Part shown: positions 49,601 through 59,846 of the stretch, in pieces | Numbering within the stretch: the stretch's first letter is position 1 | Layout: each line of letters opens with the position of its first letter | Assembly: GCA_023935145.1 (NCBI GenBank) | Contig: CM043699.1 | Span: 112,511,036-112,575,035 of the forward strand | Length of the DNA: 64,000 nt | Reading direction: 5' to 3' | Origin: Bretschneidera sinensis | Lineage: Eukaryota; Streptophyta; Magnoliopsida; Brassicales; Akaniaceae | The notes under the pieces: model-generated | The model's input: the letters and a program-made list of their open reading frames with translations, nothing else | Database searches by the model: none | What the model was told of the DNA's origin: nothing | Position numbers and translations under genes: made by a program

Positions 49601-50788
49601 AAAAAGAAAAGTGGTCTTAGCAGTGAGGTTTTCAAAGATAATCGATTTTCAGCAATTTTTGAAAATAAGGTATGATAACTTTATGGCGATGCTACTAATA
49701 GGTTTTAGTTTCAACTACTTTCCAACGTTGCTCGACCCATATAACTATGTCCACTTATCAGTAATTGTAGCATCAAGAACCATTAGCAAATATATCAAGG
49801 CAATGTATGTATGGGTGCATATTGCTTTTTTGTTGGTGTGGATTTAGTTGAAAGTGAAAAACCGCTTGAATGTTACAACATATGTTCTTTTTAATGGTCC
49901 ACTCATTTGAAATGCTGAACAATGCCTCAAAGCTGTTGGTAAGCTTTGAAGGTTCAATATTCTTGTCTATGTAATCATGGAATTTCAGGCTTCATTTGTT
50001 TACTTTAATGCTTCTGGATCACTAATTTATAATGTGATGTTTTTTCTCCTTGATCTTTTGCTAGGACTATGAAATTGATGAGCAGTCACAAGAATATATC
50101 GCTTTACACCCTATTGCTTCCCAGAAGCAACCATCTCTGGTCGAGGAACATTTTGAACATGTCATGGAGGATGATCAAAGCTTGAGTGATTCTGATGTCT
50201 CAACATCTCAATTATCAGGAGACGAGCCTGACAATGATGAGAGCAGAACAAAAAGGAAATCACGAGCTCCAAGGTAATTTTCTTGTAGCCTATTATATGT
50301 GTATGTCTTTTACTACGAAATAACGGTTGGGTGTGCATGCATGTGTGAAAGGGAGACATGATAACTTGGTGCTTGGATGAACTGGAAATTTTAGGACTGT
50401 CTTGCTGATTTTTTCCATGAAAATCTGTAGGCTGTATGAAGTTAAGGACGAGCGACATGCAGAAGCATTCCGAAACCGCGTTTCACTTGCTAAGGAGGAC
50501 TATCTTCCCATGGGAGAGAGGGTGAAGGCTCTCCAAAATAATCAAAGGATTTCTGGTGGCCTAAATGATGTAAAGTTGGGACCAGGAGGATCGCGAGAGA
50601 TTTCTTTCGTTTCTAGAAGTTCAGCCAAATACAAGGAAGATGAGGAGGACAAAGAAACATGGCGTGGAAAGAGGAGAGGAGTTGAATCATTAGGGCTGAA
50701 GCCTGGTAGATCTGGATTTCAAGGTCGAGGTCGAGGTCGAGGTAGAGGTAGAGGTAGAGGGAATCGCGGAAGGGGTAGGAGAGGCTGA
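31684..50788 (+). CDS. NOL10: NOL10/ENP2-like WD40 nucleolar protein, 16 exons
   Basis: Component of the small-subunit processome that processes pre-18S rRNA in the nucleolus (yeast Enp2 family). Exons: 31684-31813, 36434-36532, 36649-36740, 41214-41314, 42209-42299, 42993-43051, 43190-43310, 43871-43939, 46445-46497, 47097-47205, 47837-48007, 48111-48269, 48556-48648, 49484-49669, 50065-50273, 50431-50788. The frame is open for 699 residues, close to the family norm, with no breaks. The N-terminal 370 or so residues form WD-type blades (for example [21 protein letters not shown], broken by an intron, and [13 protein letters not shown]). A conserved middle ([29 protein letters not shown]) leads to a NUC153 motif, [19 protein letters not shown], at about 500-520. 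The tail is an RGG-like run of Gly-Arg repeats. Introns 1, 3, 8 and 13 carry LINE insertions, all in the sense direction. Confidence 0.95.
32880..34485 (+). mobile_element. 5'-truncated LINE 3' end, split by a nested element (copy 2)
   Basis: The first part, 32880-33282, translates with breaks into the LINE C-terminal region (a Cys-rich zinc-knuckle-like segment, then [14 protein letters not shown] and [13 protein letters not shown] runs). After the nested element, 34311-34485 continues seamlessly (GAGATAGATGG...) into the 3' end. It has the terminal stem-loop GCACC-CTCTT-GGTAC and an A-rich tail near 34479-34485. It lies in NOL10 intron 1, sense. The 5' point is set by alignment to copies at 40 kb and 45 kb. 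Confidence 0.85.
33283..34307. mobile_element. PIF/Harbinger-like non-autonomous element, copy B, nested in a LINE
   Basis: The element starts GGGCTCGTTTGGTTCA and ends AAACTGGCCC, and it is flanked by a perfect TTA duplication (33280-33282 and 34308-34310). Removing it with one TTA rejoins the LINE exactly as in the uninterrupted copy near 45450 (GTTATTAGAGATAGATGG). Its left 170 bp match the right end of copy A (2164-3496) in reverse complement. The core, 33700-34090, is almost pure purine on the plus strand (GGAGGA-rich), which creates long spurious open frames. No transposase is seen. Confidence 0.88.
36947..40468 (+). mobile_element. L1-type LINE, 5'-truncated, with EN, RT and C-terminal domains
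   Basis: The insertion is flanked by a perfect 14 bp target duplication, AATAATAATCAAAT (36933-36946 and 40469-40482), and ends in TTATAAAA. Conceptual translation over several frames shows the endonuclease end (MCGVYGP, then DDFNVV at about 37205) and a linker ([14 protein letters not shown] at about 37830). The RT follows with [13 protein letters not shown] (about 38650) and the catalytic FVDD (about 38808). A zinc-knuckle C-terminal region reaches about 40380. ORF1 and the endonuclease start are missing. Stops and frame changes make it inactive. It lies in NOL10 intron 3, sense. Confidence 0.93.
43401..43420. repeat. (TC)n simple repeat
   Basis: A short run of TC units lies in NOL10 intron 7. 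A (GT)n run follows at about 43631-43648 in the same intron. Confidence 0.9.
44244..44357. repeat. Near-perfect hairpin, 46 bp arms, at a LINE 5' junction
   Basis: The left arm 44244-44289 and right arm 44312-44357 are reverse complements at 45 of 46 positions. The 22 nt between them also pairs in part (AAGGC with GCCTT). LINE homology begins immediately after the right arm. The left arm contains AACCAATATAAATG, close to the AACCAATAAATG that follows the LINE poly-A at 45617. The left arm is therefore probably host flank, and the right arm an inverted copy made during insertion. Confidence 0.9.
44358..45618 (+). mobile_element. LINE fragment, RT end to poly-A (copy 3)
   Basis: It begins in late RT sequence ([16 protein letters not shown]) and runs through the C-terminal region: [14 protein letters not shown], a break near 44920, then [21 protein letters not shown] with Cys and His spacing of a zinc knuckle, and [16 protein letters not shown]. 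It has the terminal stem-loop GCACC-ATTTT-GGTGC at 45572-45586 and a poly-A tail at 45609-45618. Long open stretches (181 and 130 codons) make it the best-preserved copy. It lies in NOL10 intron 8, sense. Confidence 0.9.
49104..49216 (+). mobile_element. 79 bp LINE 3'-end insertion with 17 bp target duplication
   Basis: The duplication ATGGCTGATCTTTAGGG occurs at 49104-49120 and 49200-49216. Between them lie only the last 79 bp of the same LINE family, including the GCATC-CCATT-GGTGC stem-loop and a TTATAAAAAA end. This is an extreme 5' truncation in NOL10 intron 13, sense. Confidence 0.92.
49262..49338 (+). mobile_element. Second short LINE 3' end
   Basis: TTGCACCTCCTTGGTGC followed by TTAGTTATAGAAAAAA matches the LINE family 3' end again, 50 bp after the previous insertion. 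The flanks TAGTATATAATTTT and TACTGTATAAAGAATTTT may be a decayed target duplication. The left boundary is approximate. Confidence 0.65.
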
Positions 50789-52397
50789 CAATGATGTTTA
50801 TTACTTTATTTATATTAAGGTGAATACTCAATCCATTTTTGGTCGTGATTCGAGTGCGGTTCATCAATACCATCCAATCACTCGATGAAAACATCGGAGT
50901 TACTAATGTTGCCTCATTCAGTTTATTCCGCTTTCGGTAAATTTTGTTTCGGGGTTGATACCCTGTACTTTGGGTCTAGTATCAATGTATTACCTGTGCT
51001 CATGTAGTATTGCAATATAACAAGTATTTACCTCACGTTTAAATTACCATTATAGGTCGGTGGTAAATCTTCATACTTGTGGCATGTCGGTATTCGGAAG
51101 GGTTACGCATGCGAGTTGAGGTTAAAAATGAGAATGAACATGGTGTTTCCTTTTCCTTTTTTATGCCCTCTTTATATATCCAAATTTTTAGTAGCATATT
51201 ATTACTTCTCTTTGTATGCGTCTGTGTTGATAGATATTGGTGGCATTGCTGACTTGATTTAAGTTGGATTAAATCAATTATGAAGCATAGTCATTTAGAC
51301 TTCACGATTGCTTAAATGAAACAAAGATTTGCAAGTTGTTTGAGGACCATGACAAATCATGTAAGTGAATCATTTGAAATGAATAAACATGTTCTTGGGT
51401 CATGTTTTAAACTTTTATCAGCATAAACTGCAACTAGTACTCGGTGCCTAAGAAACCAAAGGTAAGATTTGATCAAATACTTAGTACCATAAAGATGTAA
51501 GCAGCTAAAGCGCACCCCCCTTTATCAAACATCAAAATTTTAAGCAGCTAAGTACACCTTCACTTTATCTCTACATGATTATATGACTATATCCAGATTA
51601 CTTTTTCTGTATCTTTTGCACCACCAAAACGTAGCTTTGTTCTTTCTCGGTATCTTCTCTCTCTCTCAGTGTACCACTTAGAGAGAGAACCATCATCAGT
51701 ATTCTTTTAACTCGAAAAGGAGAGGGAACAATAATTGTTATGGTTGAAAAGATTAAAATGGAGTTTTGAGTTAAGACTAAAGAGTGGCTATAAAAGATAA
51801 GAAGCTATGCTAAATTCTATTGTGAAAACTGTCAAAAACCAGTGGATCTCTATACCGACTGAAACAAATATTTCGGCCGAAATCACCAAAATTCAACCGT
51901 ATTGACTGGTGAGATGCCAAGGATTGTACAAAAGGGTGTGTTACTAGCTTCCTTCCCACTCGGTATGTACTGGCCGGAATCAACTGGAATGATACATTAT
52001 TTATAACCATAGTTCCAAGAGAATGTTCGTAGGTCTGAGGTCATGACGCACCAATGGCTCTGGTTCTTTTCTTTTTTCCCCTGGTGAAGAAGGAAAAGTA
52101 CAGTGCCATTTTCAGCAGCTATTTTGAAGCAGATTTTCCATGGAATCGAATATTGTCATTCCACAAGAGCAGGTCTTCCAAACTACCATTTTCCATGTAT
52201 ATACACGAGATATCCGTACTCGAGGCAGACACCAACCAGTACAACAATGTTGGGATGCTCATGCAGCTTAGAATTTCAACCTTCACGGAAAGATCATTAT
52301 GATAAAAGTACTTAAAAACTAGGGGACAATGTTTATGCTTCAATGATTAAATTAATGCAGCATTAATTAGAGAATACTGACAATGCATCGACCTATG
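50789..52397. other. Convergent spacer downstream of NOL10
   Basis: This is the NOL10 3' flank. No coding region is supported; the short open frames have no family match that I recognise. A (TC)n patch lies near 51656-51668. Confidence 0.5.
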
Positions 52398-52885
52398 TTT
52401 TTTTTATGTAAGGAAAATTGTATTAAAAGGCACCAAGAAGGTGCAACTCAAAGCCAATACTAATTACAAAGAAGGAGATCTACAAAATCTAGGAGATCAA
52501 AATCATTTACCAAAAAACTTCCTTCAAAACAAAAATTAAAAGTGTTGAACCATCTATCTAATAACTTCAATAGGTCTCTCTATACCATCAAAAGCTCTAC
52601 GCTCTCATTCCATACTATCCAAAAAATAGAGAGTGGAATTAACGTATAGGCCTTTTGGGTCTTCTTAGAAGCCCTCAAACCACTCCAAGTCCATACTTCA
52701 TCTTTCACGGAGCCAGCAACCACCCAAAAAACACCTAAGATCTTATATGCCATCTCCCACAAGTTTTTGGCCAATGAACACTCACCAAAAGATGAAACAA
52801 GGACTCGGCACAACTTTTACAAATGTAACATCTATTAACAATCAACTTCCATTTTTTGTAAGTTGTCAATAGTGAAAGAAAATTA
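52398..52885 (-). mobile_element. LINE 3'-end fragment in reverse orientation (copy 4)
   Basis: On the minus strand this reads as the LINE C-terminal region: [36 protein letters not shown], then IFWIVWNE and the FVN-DLLD-VD end. The terminal stem-loop GCACC-TTCTT-GGTGC and an A tail (T-run at 52399-52406 on the plus strand) follow. The 5' end is cut within the zinc-knuckle region at about 52885. It lies outside genes. Confidence 0.88.
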
Positions 52886-53523
52886 TGCACGATAACTTGT
52901 TTTTATGAGTTTTGACTGAAGATCTTCATGTTCATCTGATGACAAATAGATCTATTCAATGATAAGTAACCTCTGCTAATTGAAACTTCAATACGAAAAA
53001 CTATGAAACGACTCCGAATTCAGCTGAAGGAAACAACAAACATCTTTCATTTCAGAAGAAATGGGATATATTATTATGAGCCAACTTATCCACTGCCAAA
53101 CAAACAACAGTAACCAAATCCTTTTACTCCCATATCCTTTTATCATTTTGATAACTATAAGATGATTTCGACACTCTTACCAAACACATCAAAGTAGTCA
53201 TAACTTTATTCAAACACTATACTGATTATTTCGTAAACCCACTTTCAGCATTTGATTTAATTTGATTATGATTAAAGTGATAAGCTGTTTTCGCTCAATA
53301 ATCTTAAACAGGCTCTTAATCTTCTCATCTCAGCCTCCAAAGCTTTCTTTCATTTAACTCGTGAGAAAGCATGGATTTCAATAATGTAGTGAAGTATTTT
53401 TAAGTCACTAAAATTTCACATTTTGAACCATAATGCTTAGTGGCATGGATTTGAATCCTTCCATTTGAGAATTAAAATGAAGTCAAGTTCATGGTGAAAT
53501 TAAATATCACATCACATAACGAA

Positions 53524-54147
53524 AATCCAAAAAATGCAGGTTGAGGGTCTATTTATCTTAAATCTCAGACATAATGCCTAAGGTATGGTCTAGCTTATTG
53601 ATGATGCTTTTTCATTCTTGTTAGCCACCATGGTTTAATGGATATTTAGAACCCTTTATGGTTTTGGCGCTTACTGATGCACAAGGGATGGAATGAGAAT
53701 GAAATAAAATTATTACTCTAATAATGAAGCATGAGAGAGCTTGAGGGAGTAAGGTGAAGGTATTTTTATAGGTAAAGTATGTTGTCTCATGCTCAACGGA
53801 AAGGAATAAGAATACCATCTTAAATTTGGCAATCTTATTACTTTCCATCGAGCATGAGATAACATATTTTACCAACAAAAACACCTGACACCTCATCCCT
53901 TCAATCTCCTCAAGCTTCATTTTTATAGCATTAATTCTACACCATTCCTATTCCATCCCTTGTGGCAAACCAAACGAGCTCTAAGATCAGCAAGCACCAA
54001 AACCATAAAGGGTCATCTAAAATTATCCATTAAACCGTGGTGGCAAAACAACAAGAATAAAAAAGCATCATCAATAAGCTAGACCATATCTTGGGCATTA
54101 TGTCTGAGATGTAAGATAAATATACTCCCAACCTGTATTTTTTGGAC
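53524..54147. repeat. Large inverted repeat, about 620 bp
   Basis: The left arm (about 53524-53810) matches the reverse complement of the right arm (about 53835-54147) nearly throughout. Shared words include CTCAGACATAATGCC, ATGGTCTAGCTTATTGATGA and CCTTTATGGTTTTGG. The arms differ by scattered substitutions and small indels, with a loop of about 20 bp. The right arm has about 20 extra bases (GAGCTCGTTTGGTTTG on the minus strand) that look like a PIF/Harbinger terminus missing from the left arm. No coding potential is seen. Confidence 0.88.
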
Positions 54148-55568
54148 TCAAGTTTCAAGTTGAAATTCCCCGTGTTTATCAACTAAACTCTGATGATCTT
54201 CAGGTCCCATCTATGATCATAAGGAATCTTCCGTCAGGCTTTCTCATACATAAATATCCAGCTCTTTAATAGGTAAACACAACATAAGGTGCAGTCACAC
54301 AAGAAAGATCTCATAACGAAATGAAGTTTATTCTATACCAACTTGCATTTAGAATTCCAAAATTGATGGTCTGGCAGCTTATTGCTTCGAGTCAAGTGCT
54401 GCTCAGTCAGGAATGGAGAATATAGAAAGGCAGTTTGTATGAATTGGAGCAGTGGAGTTTAAAAGCAATAAATCAGGTAAGGTTAAGTATGGAAAGTTTA
54501 ATGATGCCAAGCTTGCGTATGGAAAGCTTAATCACCTACTCAAATTTGTAAACCTAATCCATGATCTATCTATAGTATCCAAAGAATTTGTACTTATCCC
54601 AAATTGGAGCATCGTTTTTGTTCAAATGTCTTTTCTGGAGCATCAGGTAACGGGCAGGATGAAAGTACTGATGGCAGAAGATTAAGTTAACATGATGCCC
54701 GATAGTTTCTTTCTTGCTTAATGTGTGACATCAGCCCATTTGATGTGGATGCCCCACAACTTCTGCTACCAAGACAGCTATCCATTTCCTGTAACAAATG
54801 GAATGAGAGTTCAACTGTTCTGTCTCACAAACATCCGAAACAATGCATGAGAAGAAAAAAATTACATGGATCTTGAATCTCATAGATTAAAAAAACAAAA
54901 ACAAAATTGAAATTATATACAATACTACTTGGGTTGGGGAGATTTGGTGGTAAGCTTCGTGGCCTCAATCAATACTAAACCCAGATATTTTATGTATCCT
55001 TTTAGCCCTAAGATCAATTCTACATGCAATAACGAAATTAAAAACATATAAAAGAAGAAGGAAAAAAACACAAGTCAAGCTCCTAATTTTTTTAAATAAA
55101 AAAAGCTAAAGCTTAAAATAAAACAATTCTTTAAAAGTGCTTAAAAAAATTCTTTAGAAGTAAAAAATTAAAATCTCTTCCTTCACTTTTTCACCAGTCA
55201 AATAAAATTGAGGGGGAACCTGAATCAGAAACTGATCCACCAGTAAACGAAGATGTTGAGAGAGCAAATTACAGACCGGTTTATAAGGTTAAACTAGGGC
55301 TAACAATTTAACACCCAAAACCAGGACTCCAATCACTTTCCCCTTGTCACAATCCCCAATCCACTTCTCCAAGAACGGACCAATTCAAGAAGGAAAAAAA
55401 AAGAAATTAAAATCGAAGGAAATGGGCTCAAGAACTGAGGAAGCGAGCAAAAAAAATTCTTACGATTTAAAAGTTGGAATCTCTCAATCAAGCTGTATTA
55501 CAATGTAAATGATATTAGCAGCAAATCAAACAAATGAAATATTAAAAATCTTTACCAGCATTTAAAAT
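54148..55568. other. Spacer 3' of the PPR gene
   Basis: I see no gene or clear repeat here. The stretch 55050-55200 is A-rich. The open frame at 54452-54685 is not convincing. Confidence 0.5.
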
Positions 55569-57691
55569 TCAACTCGATAGCAGTCTGCAGCCTTTGGCTT
55601 TTAACTTGGACTCCAGACTGAAAAATTTCAATCCTGACAGCACCAAGTCAGCCGTCTTCTTCTTCATGTGTTCAACTAACATTTCCTCATAAACTATTGT
55701 ATTTGCTTCAGTTAGAAGTTTGAGTTCTCTTAAATTTGTGAAAACCTTCCTTGCCTGATCTAATGCTCCATATTTACACATGCCAGAGATGATAGCTGAA
55801 TATATAACTTCATTTGTAGGGCAACCATCTTGCATCATTTCATCCAATACTTCAATCACCTTCTCAACATCACCTGATTTACATACAGGTAAATTGTAAG
55901 TGTGTACTTAAATTCCATGGGCCCACTAGTAACATTGCTTAAGCAGTCACGAACTAGCATCATAGCTGCATCAAGCTCTCCAATTTTACAAAGATCTCTG
56001 GCAAGAAAGCAATAGGCAGTGACAGAAGGAACATAAGACATCTCAATTATTTTATTATGACATGAATATGCCTCTTGGATTTCCCCATTTTCAACAAAAC
56101 ACATGATAGCAATACTGTAAGTCGATGATTCAGGTTCGATTTTCAAATCCTTCGTTTCACCAAAGAGTGTTAATGCCTTTTTTATCTCCCCAATCTTGTG
56201 GAGAGCCTCCATAAGAATATTGTAGATCGAAATATTACAGTAAGCTTTCACTTGTAGTTCCTCAAACACTTCTAATGCCATCATAATTTTTTCTTCCTTC
56301 CCAACCACAGATAAGAACAACTTTGAAAGACAATCCATCACAGAAAATCCCAGTTTCTGCATCTGCTCTAGCAACTTGCAAAAGTCGTCCATCCTTCTTA
56401 TCTCTGCATAACGCACCAAAATGGGATTTACAGTCCCAAAATTCGGCTCAAGATACTGCTGAACCGTAACTTGGAAGAGCTTATACGCCTTATCAACACA
56501 TTTCACATCACATAAACCTTCAATAAAGAAATTATAATCCCCAAGTCAGCTCTATACCCTGAATCTACCAAATCCTTCAACAAATCACAAGCAGAACCAA
56601 TCTTCCTGTCAGCCGCAAACCCTTGAATCAACACCCCATAAATAGCTCTATCAATCAAAATCCCCTTATCCTTCATCTCCCTAAACAACTTGTACCCTCT
56701 CTCCAATCTACCTCCCTTACACAACCCCAAAACAACCATTGCATATGCCATCACATCTGGTTCCACCCGATCCTGCTTCATTTCCTCCCACACCCGCCAG
56801 CACCCGTCCAAATTCCCCTCCGAAACCAATGTCCTGACCATAGCAGTGTACCAGTTTACACACATTCTCCCTCATCCTCCCCAAAACCTTAAGCATTTCT
56901 CAATGCTTCCGGCTTTACACAACCTCTTTATCAAAATCATGACCGTAACATTCTCTTCCACCAACCCATCTCCCCGAAAATCCTCATAAACAGATAACCT
57001 AAATCTAAATAACCCGTTCTGATCAACGCATCCATTATTCTATTATACAAGAAAACCCTAGGTTTAACACCAAATTTCTTCATTTTCTCATAAACATAAC
57101 CCCTATTAGCATCTGCATGCATTCTAATTAAAATTTCGAATTGTTTTTCAGTTGGGGGTTTCCTTTGAGACTCCATTAATTCCGGTAACTGATCGACAGC
57201 ACGATAATAACCATTTCGGTTAAGGCAATAAGCAAGTGCGTTGTAGGAACCGAAATTATGTGGATACCCTTTTTGCTTACCTGCCCAATGGAATAACTTC
57301 GTGGCAATGACGGGAGTATTTTGGACTTTTAATACCTCCTCAACAAGGTTTGGAGTGACACGGCGGAGCTTGTTGAGCTCAAGGACGACAGGTGGGCCCC
57401 AACGGTTGTTATTCTTGCGGAAGGGCAATCGGGGAGAGGCGTTGGGAGGCGGAGAGAGGAAGGTGTGCTGCTGGTAGTGGGAATGAGATCCTGATAGTGC
57501 TGATGATGATAATGGGTCCCATTTGTGGATATCCAATGGTTTTGATTTGGTGATTTGGATTTGTTTGTTGTTTATGGATTGGCGATTGAGAAGATGCCGC
57601 CGTAGACAACGGGGCGGTTTTGGGAGGGCTTACGGTGTCCGTAGAAGAAGTAAGGTTTGGGACTGAGATGGGATTTTGGAGTTTTTTGCAT
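55569..57691 (-). pseudogene. P-class pentatricopeptide repeat gene, frame-broken
   Basis: PPR proteins bind organellar RNA. This intronless copy resembles Arabidopsis At4g20740 (EMB3131) as I recall it: an N-terminal SPKPYFFYGHRKPSQNRP, then ELNKLRRVTPNLVEEVLKVQ and NRIMDALIRTGYLDL. Degenerate 35-residue repeats follow (for example YTAMVRTLVSEGNLDGCWRVWEEM and IYNILMEALHKIGEIKKALTLF) and the stop is at 55569. The start chosen is the ATG at 57691, just before the conserved block. The frame changes six times, near 57590, 56997, 56896, 56853, 56534 and 55892. At least four look like a single lost base in a short T or A run. Between breaks there are no premature stops. It is either a young pseudogene or a stretch with consensus errors. 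The neighbouring genes have no such breaks. Confidence 0.82.
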
Positions 57692-58063
57692 TTCATTTCT
57701 GCAACCGATTGTTGAGTAAGAAGAGGTGGGGATTGTGCTAAAGCATCTTTTCGCATTCTGAAAAGCCTCTTTGCCAGTAACTGAGTGAACCCAATTCACA
57801 TGTATTTGTAAAAGTACATGAAAGAAGAGGCTCTGGGTTGTATGGTGATCTTACCGGAGATTTTGGAGCTCTTTGTTGACTGAGAAACCTACGTGGGGGT
57901 CGATTTCTGCAATTGCCCATACTCGAAAATCTTCAAAATCGAAATTCTTTCAAAATAATGCATGTTTATGTAAAGATAATTTCTTGATGAAAAAAAAGAC
58001 TCTTTAGCGAAATCTATAATAGAACAGATAGATTTTTAGGGGTTTGAAAGAGATAATCAGAGA
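57692..58063. other. 5' flank of the PPR gene
   Basis: This is a short region between the PPR start and a possible plus-strand exon. The PPR frame stays open upstream to an ATG at 57799, but those residues look unrelated to the family. Confidence 0.4.
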
Positions 58064-58166
58064 ATGAGGGGTACTGATACTGAACCTGTGCAGCAGAGAG
58101 TTACGTCCGCAGGAGTTCAAGTGAGACCTGTGATAGAAAGAGGGAGAGGTACTTCTAAATTCAAAG
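58064..58166 (+). other. Possible first exon of an unidentified gene or gene remnant
   Basis: An ATG at 58064 opens a frame with protein-like composition, MRGTDTEPVQQRVTSAGVQV followed by RPVIERGRGTSKFK, ending at a GTATGC donor after 58166. It is less AT-rich than the DNA after it. No continuation was found in the AT-rich 58200-58900 stretch. I do not recognise the protein. It could be a truncated gene or chance. Confidence 0.25.
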
Positions 58167-59139
58167 GTATGCATAGGCTCGGAGTTCGGAAGAGCAAAAA
58201 AGTTTTTTTTAACGAGGTAATAAGTGCATAGTTGATTCTATCAAAAAAAAAATTTTATTACAGAAAAACTGTTTTTATTTTTGTTTTAACAAACATTAAA
58301 TATATTTTTTTAATTATTTAAATATTTTTAATGTGAAAAATAGTATTTTTTAATATAATATTAAAAAAATTAAAAATCCATTTAGATTGGAAAGAAAATT
58401 ATTTTTTTCATAATAATAATAATATCTAAATTGTTGAAGGAAATGATAAAAAAAAATAGAAATAAAAAATTTTCACTCATATCCGAACCAAACTCTTAAC
58501 ATTACGTTTAAAACAAAAAAAAATATTTCATTTTTAGATGAATTAAAAATAAATCATTTATAAATGAATTGAAATATTTGGTTTATCATACGTTAAATTA
58601 TAGAATTTGCAAGAGGGGAAAATTAATGAGAAACAGAAGGAGGGAAGGGAAAGTAAGAGAAATAGAGTATTTTGATCGAACATAACTTTTTAACCACCAT
58701 TTTGTAAAATTTATAATGATTTAACTCAATTCTATAATAAATTTATTTTGAAATGGATTTCATAAATTTTTTTTAAACATAAAATATTTAAAATTACAAT
58801 TGATTTTCACAAAATTTATAAACTTTATTTGTTTTAAACGTATTCTATGAGTTAGACGAGAGACACCTCAAAATATATGGACAGTAATAGTAAATTTCAT
58901 TTTTCTTTTTTGGTTGTTGTTGCTAAAAATACTTCATTACACGAAACCAAACAACAACGTTCAACAACAGAGAACCACCACCAACTCATGAACAAAAAGG
59001 TCACAAACAAAGAGTTGGGGTCCAACGAAAGGGCATAATATAAAGATAAACAGACATGCTTATGCTCAATATCCTCTGTAATTGGGTTGATTGCCGATTC
59101 AGGCAGCATTGTGAAGTCCATGAGTGGATTGAGGCATAG
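58167..59139. other. AT-rich spacer, no gene seen
   Basis: Very AT-rich with A and T runs from 58200 to 58860. No supported coding region. Confidence 0.5.
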
Positions 59140-59250
59140 CTTGGCTGTGAGTCTCCTTCAACGATAATCTTGGTCCAAACCTTTTCCTTGGCCCATTCAA
59201 CAGATCTTTTGATTGCTTCAGCGATTAGAGGGTTTGTTGAGATGAAACCA
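59140..59250 (-). mobile_element. RNase H-like (RVT_3) domain fragment
   Basis: The minus-strand translation gives AEAIKRSVEWAKEKVWTKII followed by VEGDSQ. This matches the helix, strand and E-x-D-S motif of the plant RNase H-like domain found at the end of many LINE-type and domesticated reverse-transcriptase proteins. Nothing upstream in frame extends it. Probably transposon debris, of a different lineage from the LINE copies elsewhere here. Confidence 0.55.
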
Positions 59251-59846
59251 TCGTTATAAATTTTTTTTTATTTCTATCAAAATCTTTTGATTTCAACAGT
59301 AAAACAAAATAAATTATTCTTATATTTCGCTTCAATTTCTATTTTGATTATTTCAATTTATTTCAAAAAAACATTTTATTTCGATCGAAACATAGTATTT
59401 TTTATTTTTTCTTCTATCATTCTCTATTGATTTAAATGGTGTTATGTATTGATGAAGATACAACATATACAACTACTAGCATCCAGCTAACTAGCACGTT
59501 ATAGTCCCATTTACATTTACCGATCACCAAGGAAAAATTATGTTAATTCTTCACCAATTAAAAAATTAACTTATATTGAACTAGAAAGGATGCAAAAAGG
59601 CATAAGAAACAGTAAAAGCTATACCTGCACCAGGGCATCATATTATTAATCTATTATCCGTTTGAATACATAACGAATGGCTGCTGCTCCCTACAACTAC
59701 CTCATCATTTAAAAGAAACGGGAGTAAAAATATTTGATGTCACATTTAAAAACCCCTCTTCTATGCAAAAGAGATAGAAGTGCAGCTTGAAGTCGAGCCG
59801 GATGGGGTCTCTGCTAGTTCTGTACTATGGGAATACTAACAACTGT
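59251..59846. other. 3' flank of the epimerase gene
   Basis: AT-rich DNA with no gene seen. Its right part presumably contains the epimerase 3' UTR. Confidence 0.5.

Noticed and set aside
53621..53920. 99-codon minus-strand frame
   Set aside because: It lies entirely in the large inverted repeat and has no family resemblance.
54452..54685. 77-codon plus-strand frame
   Set aside because: A short internal repeat (TATGGAAAGNTTAAT) opens it by chance; no protein signature.
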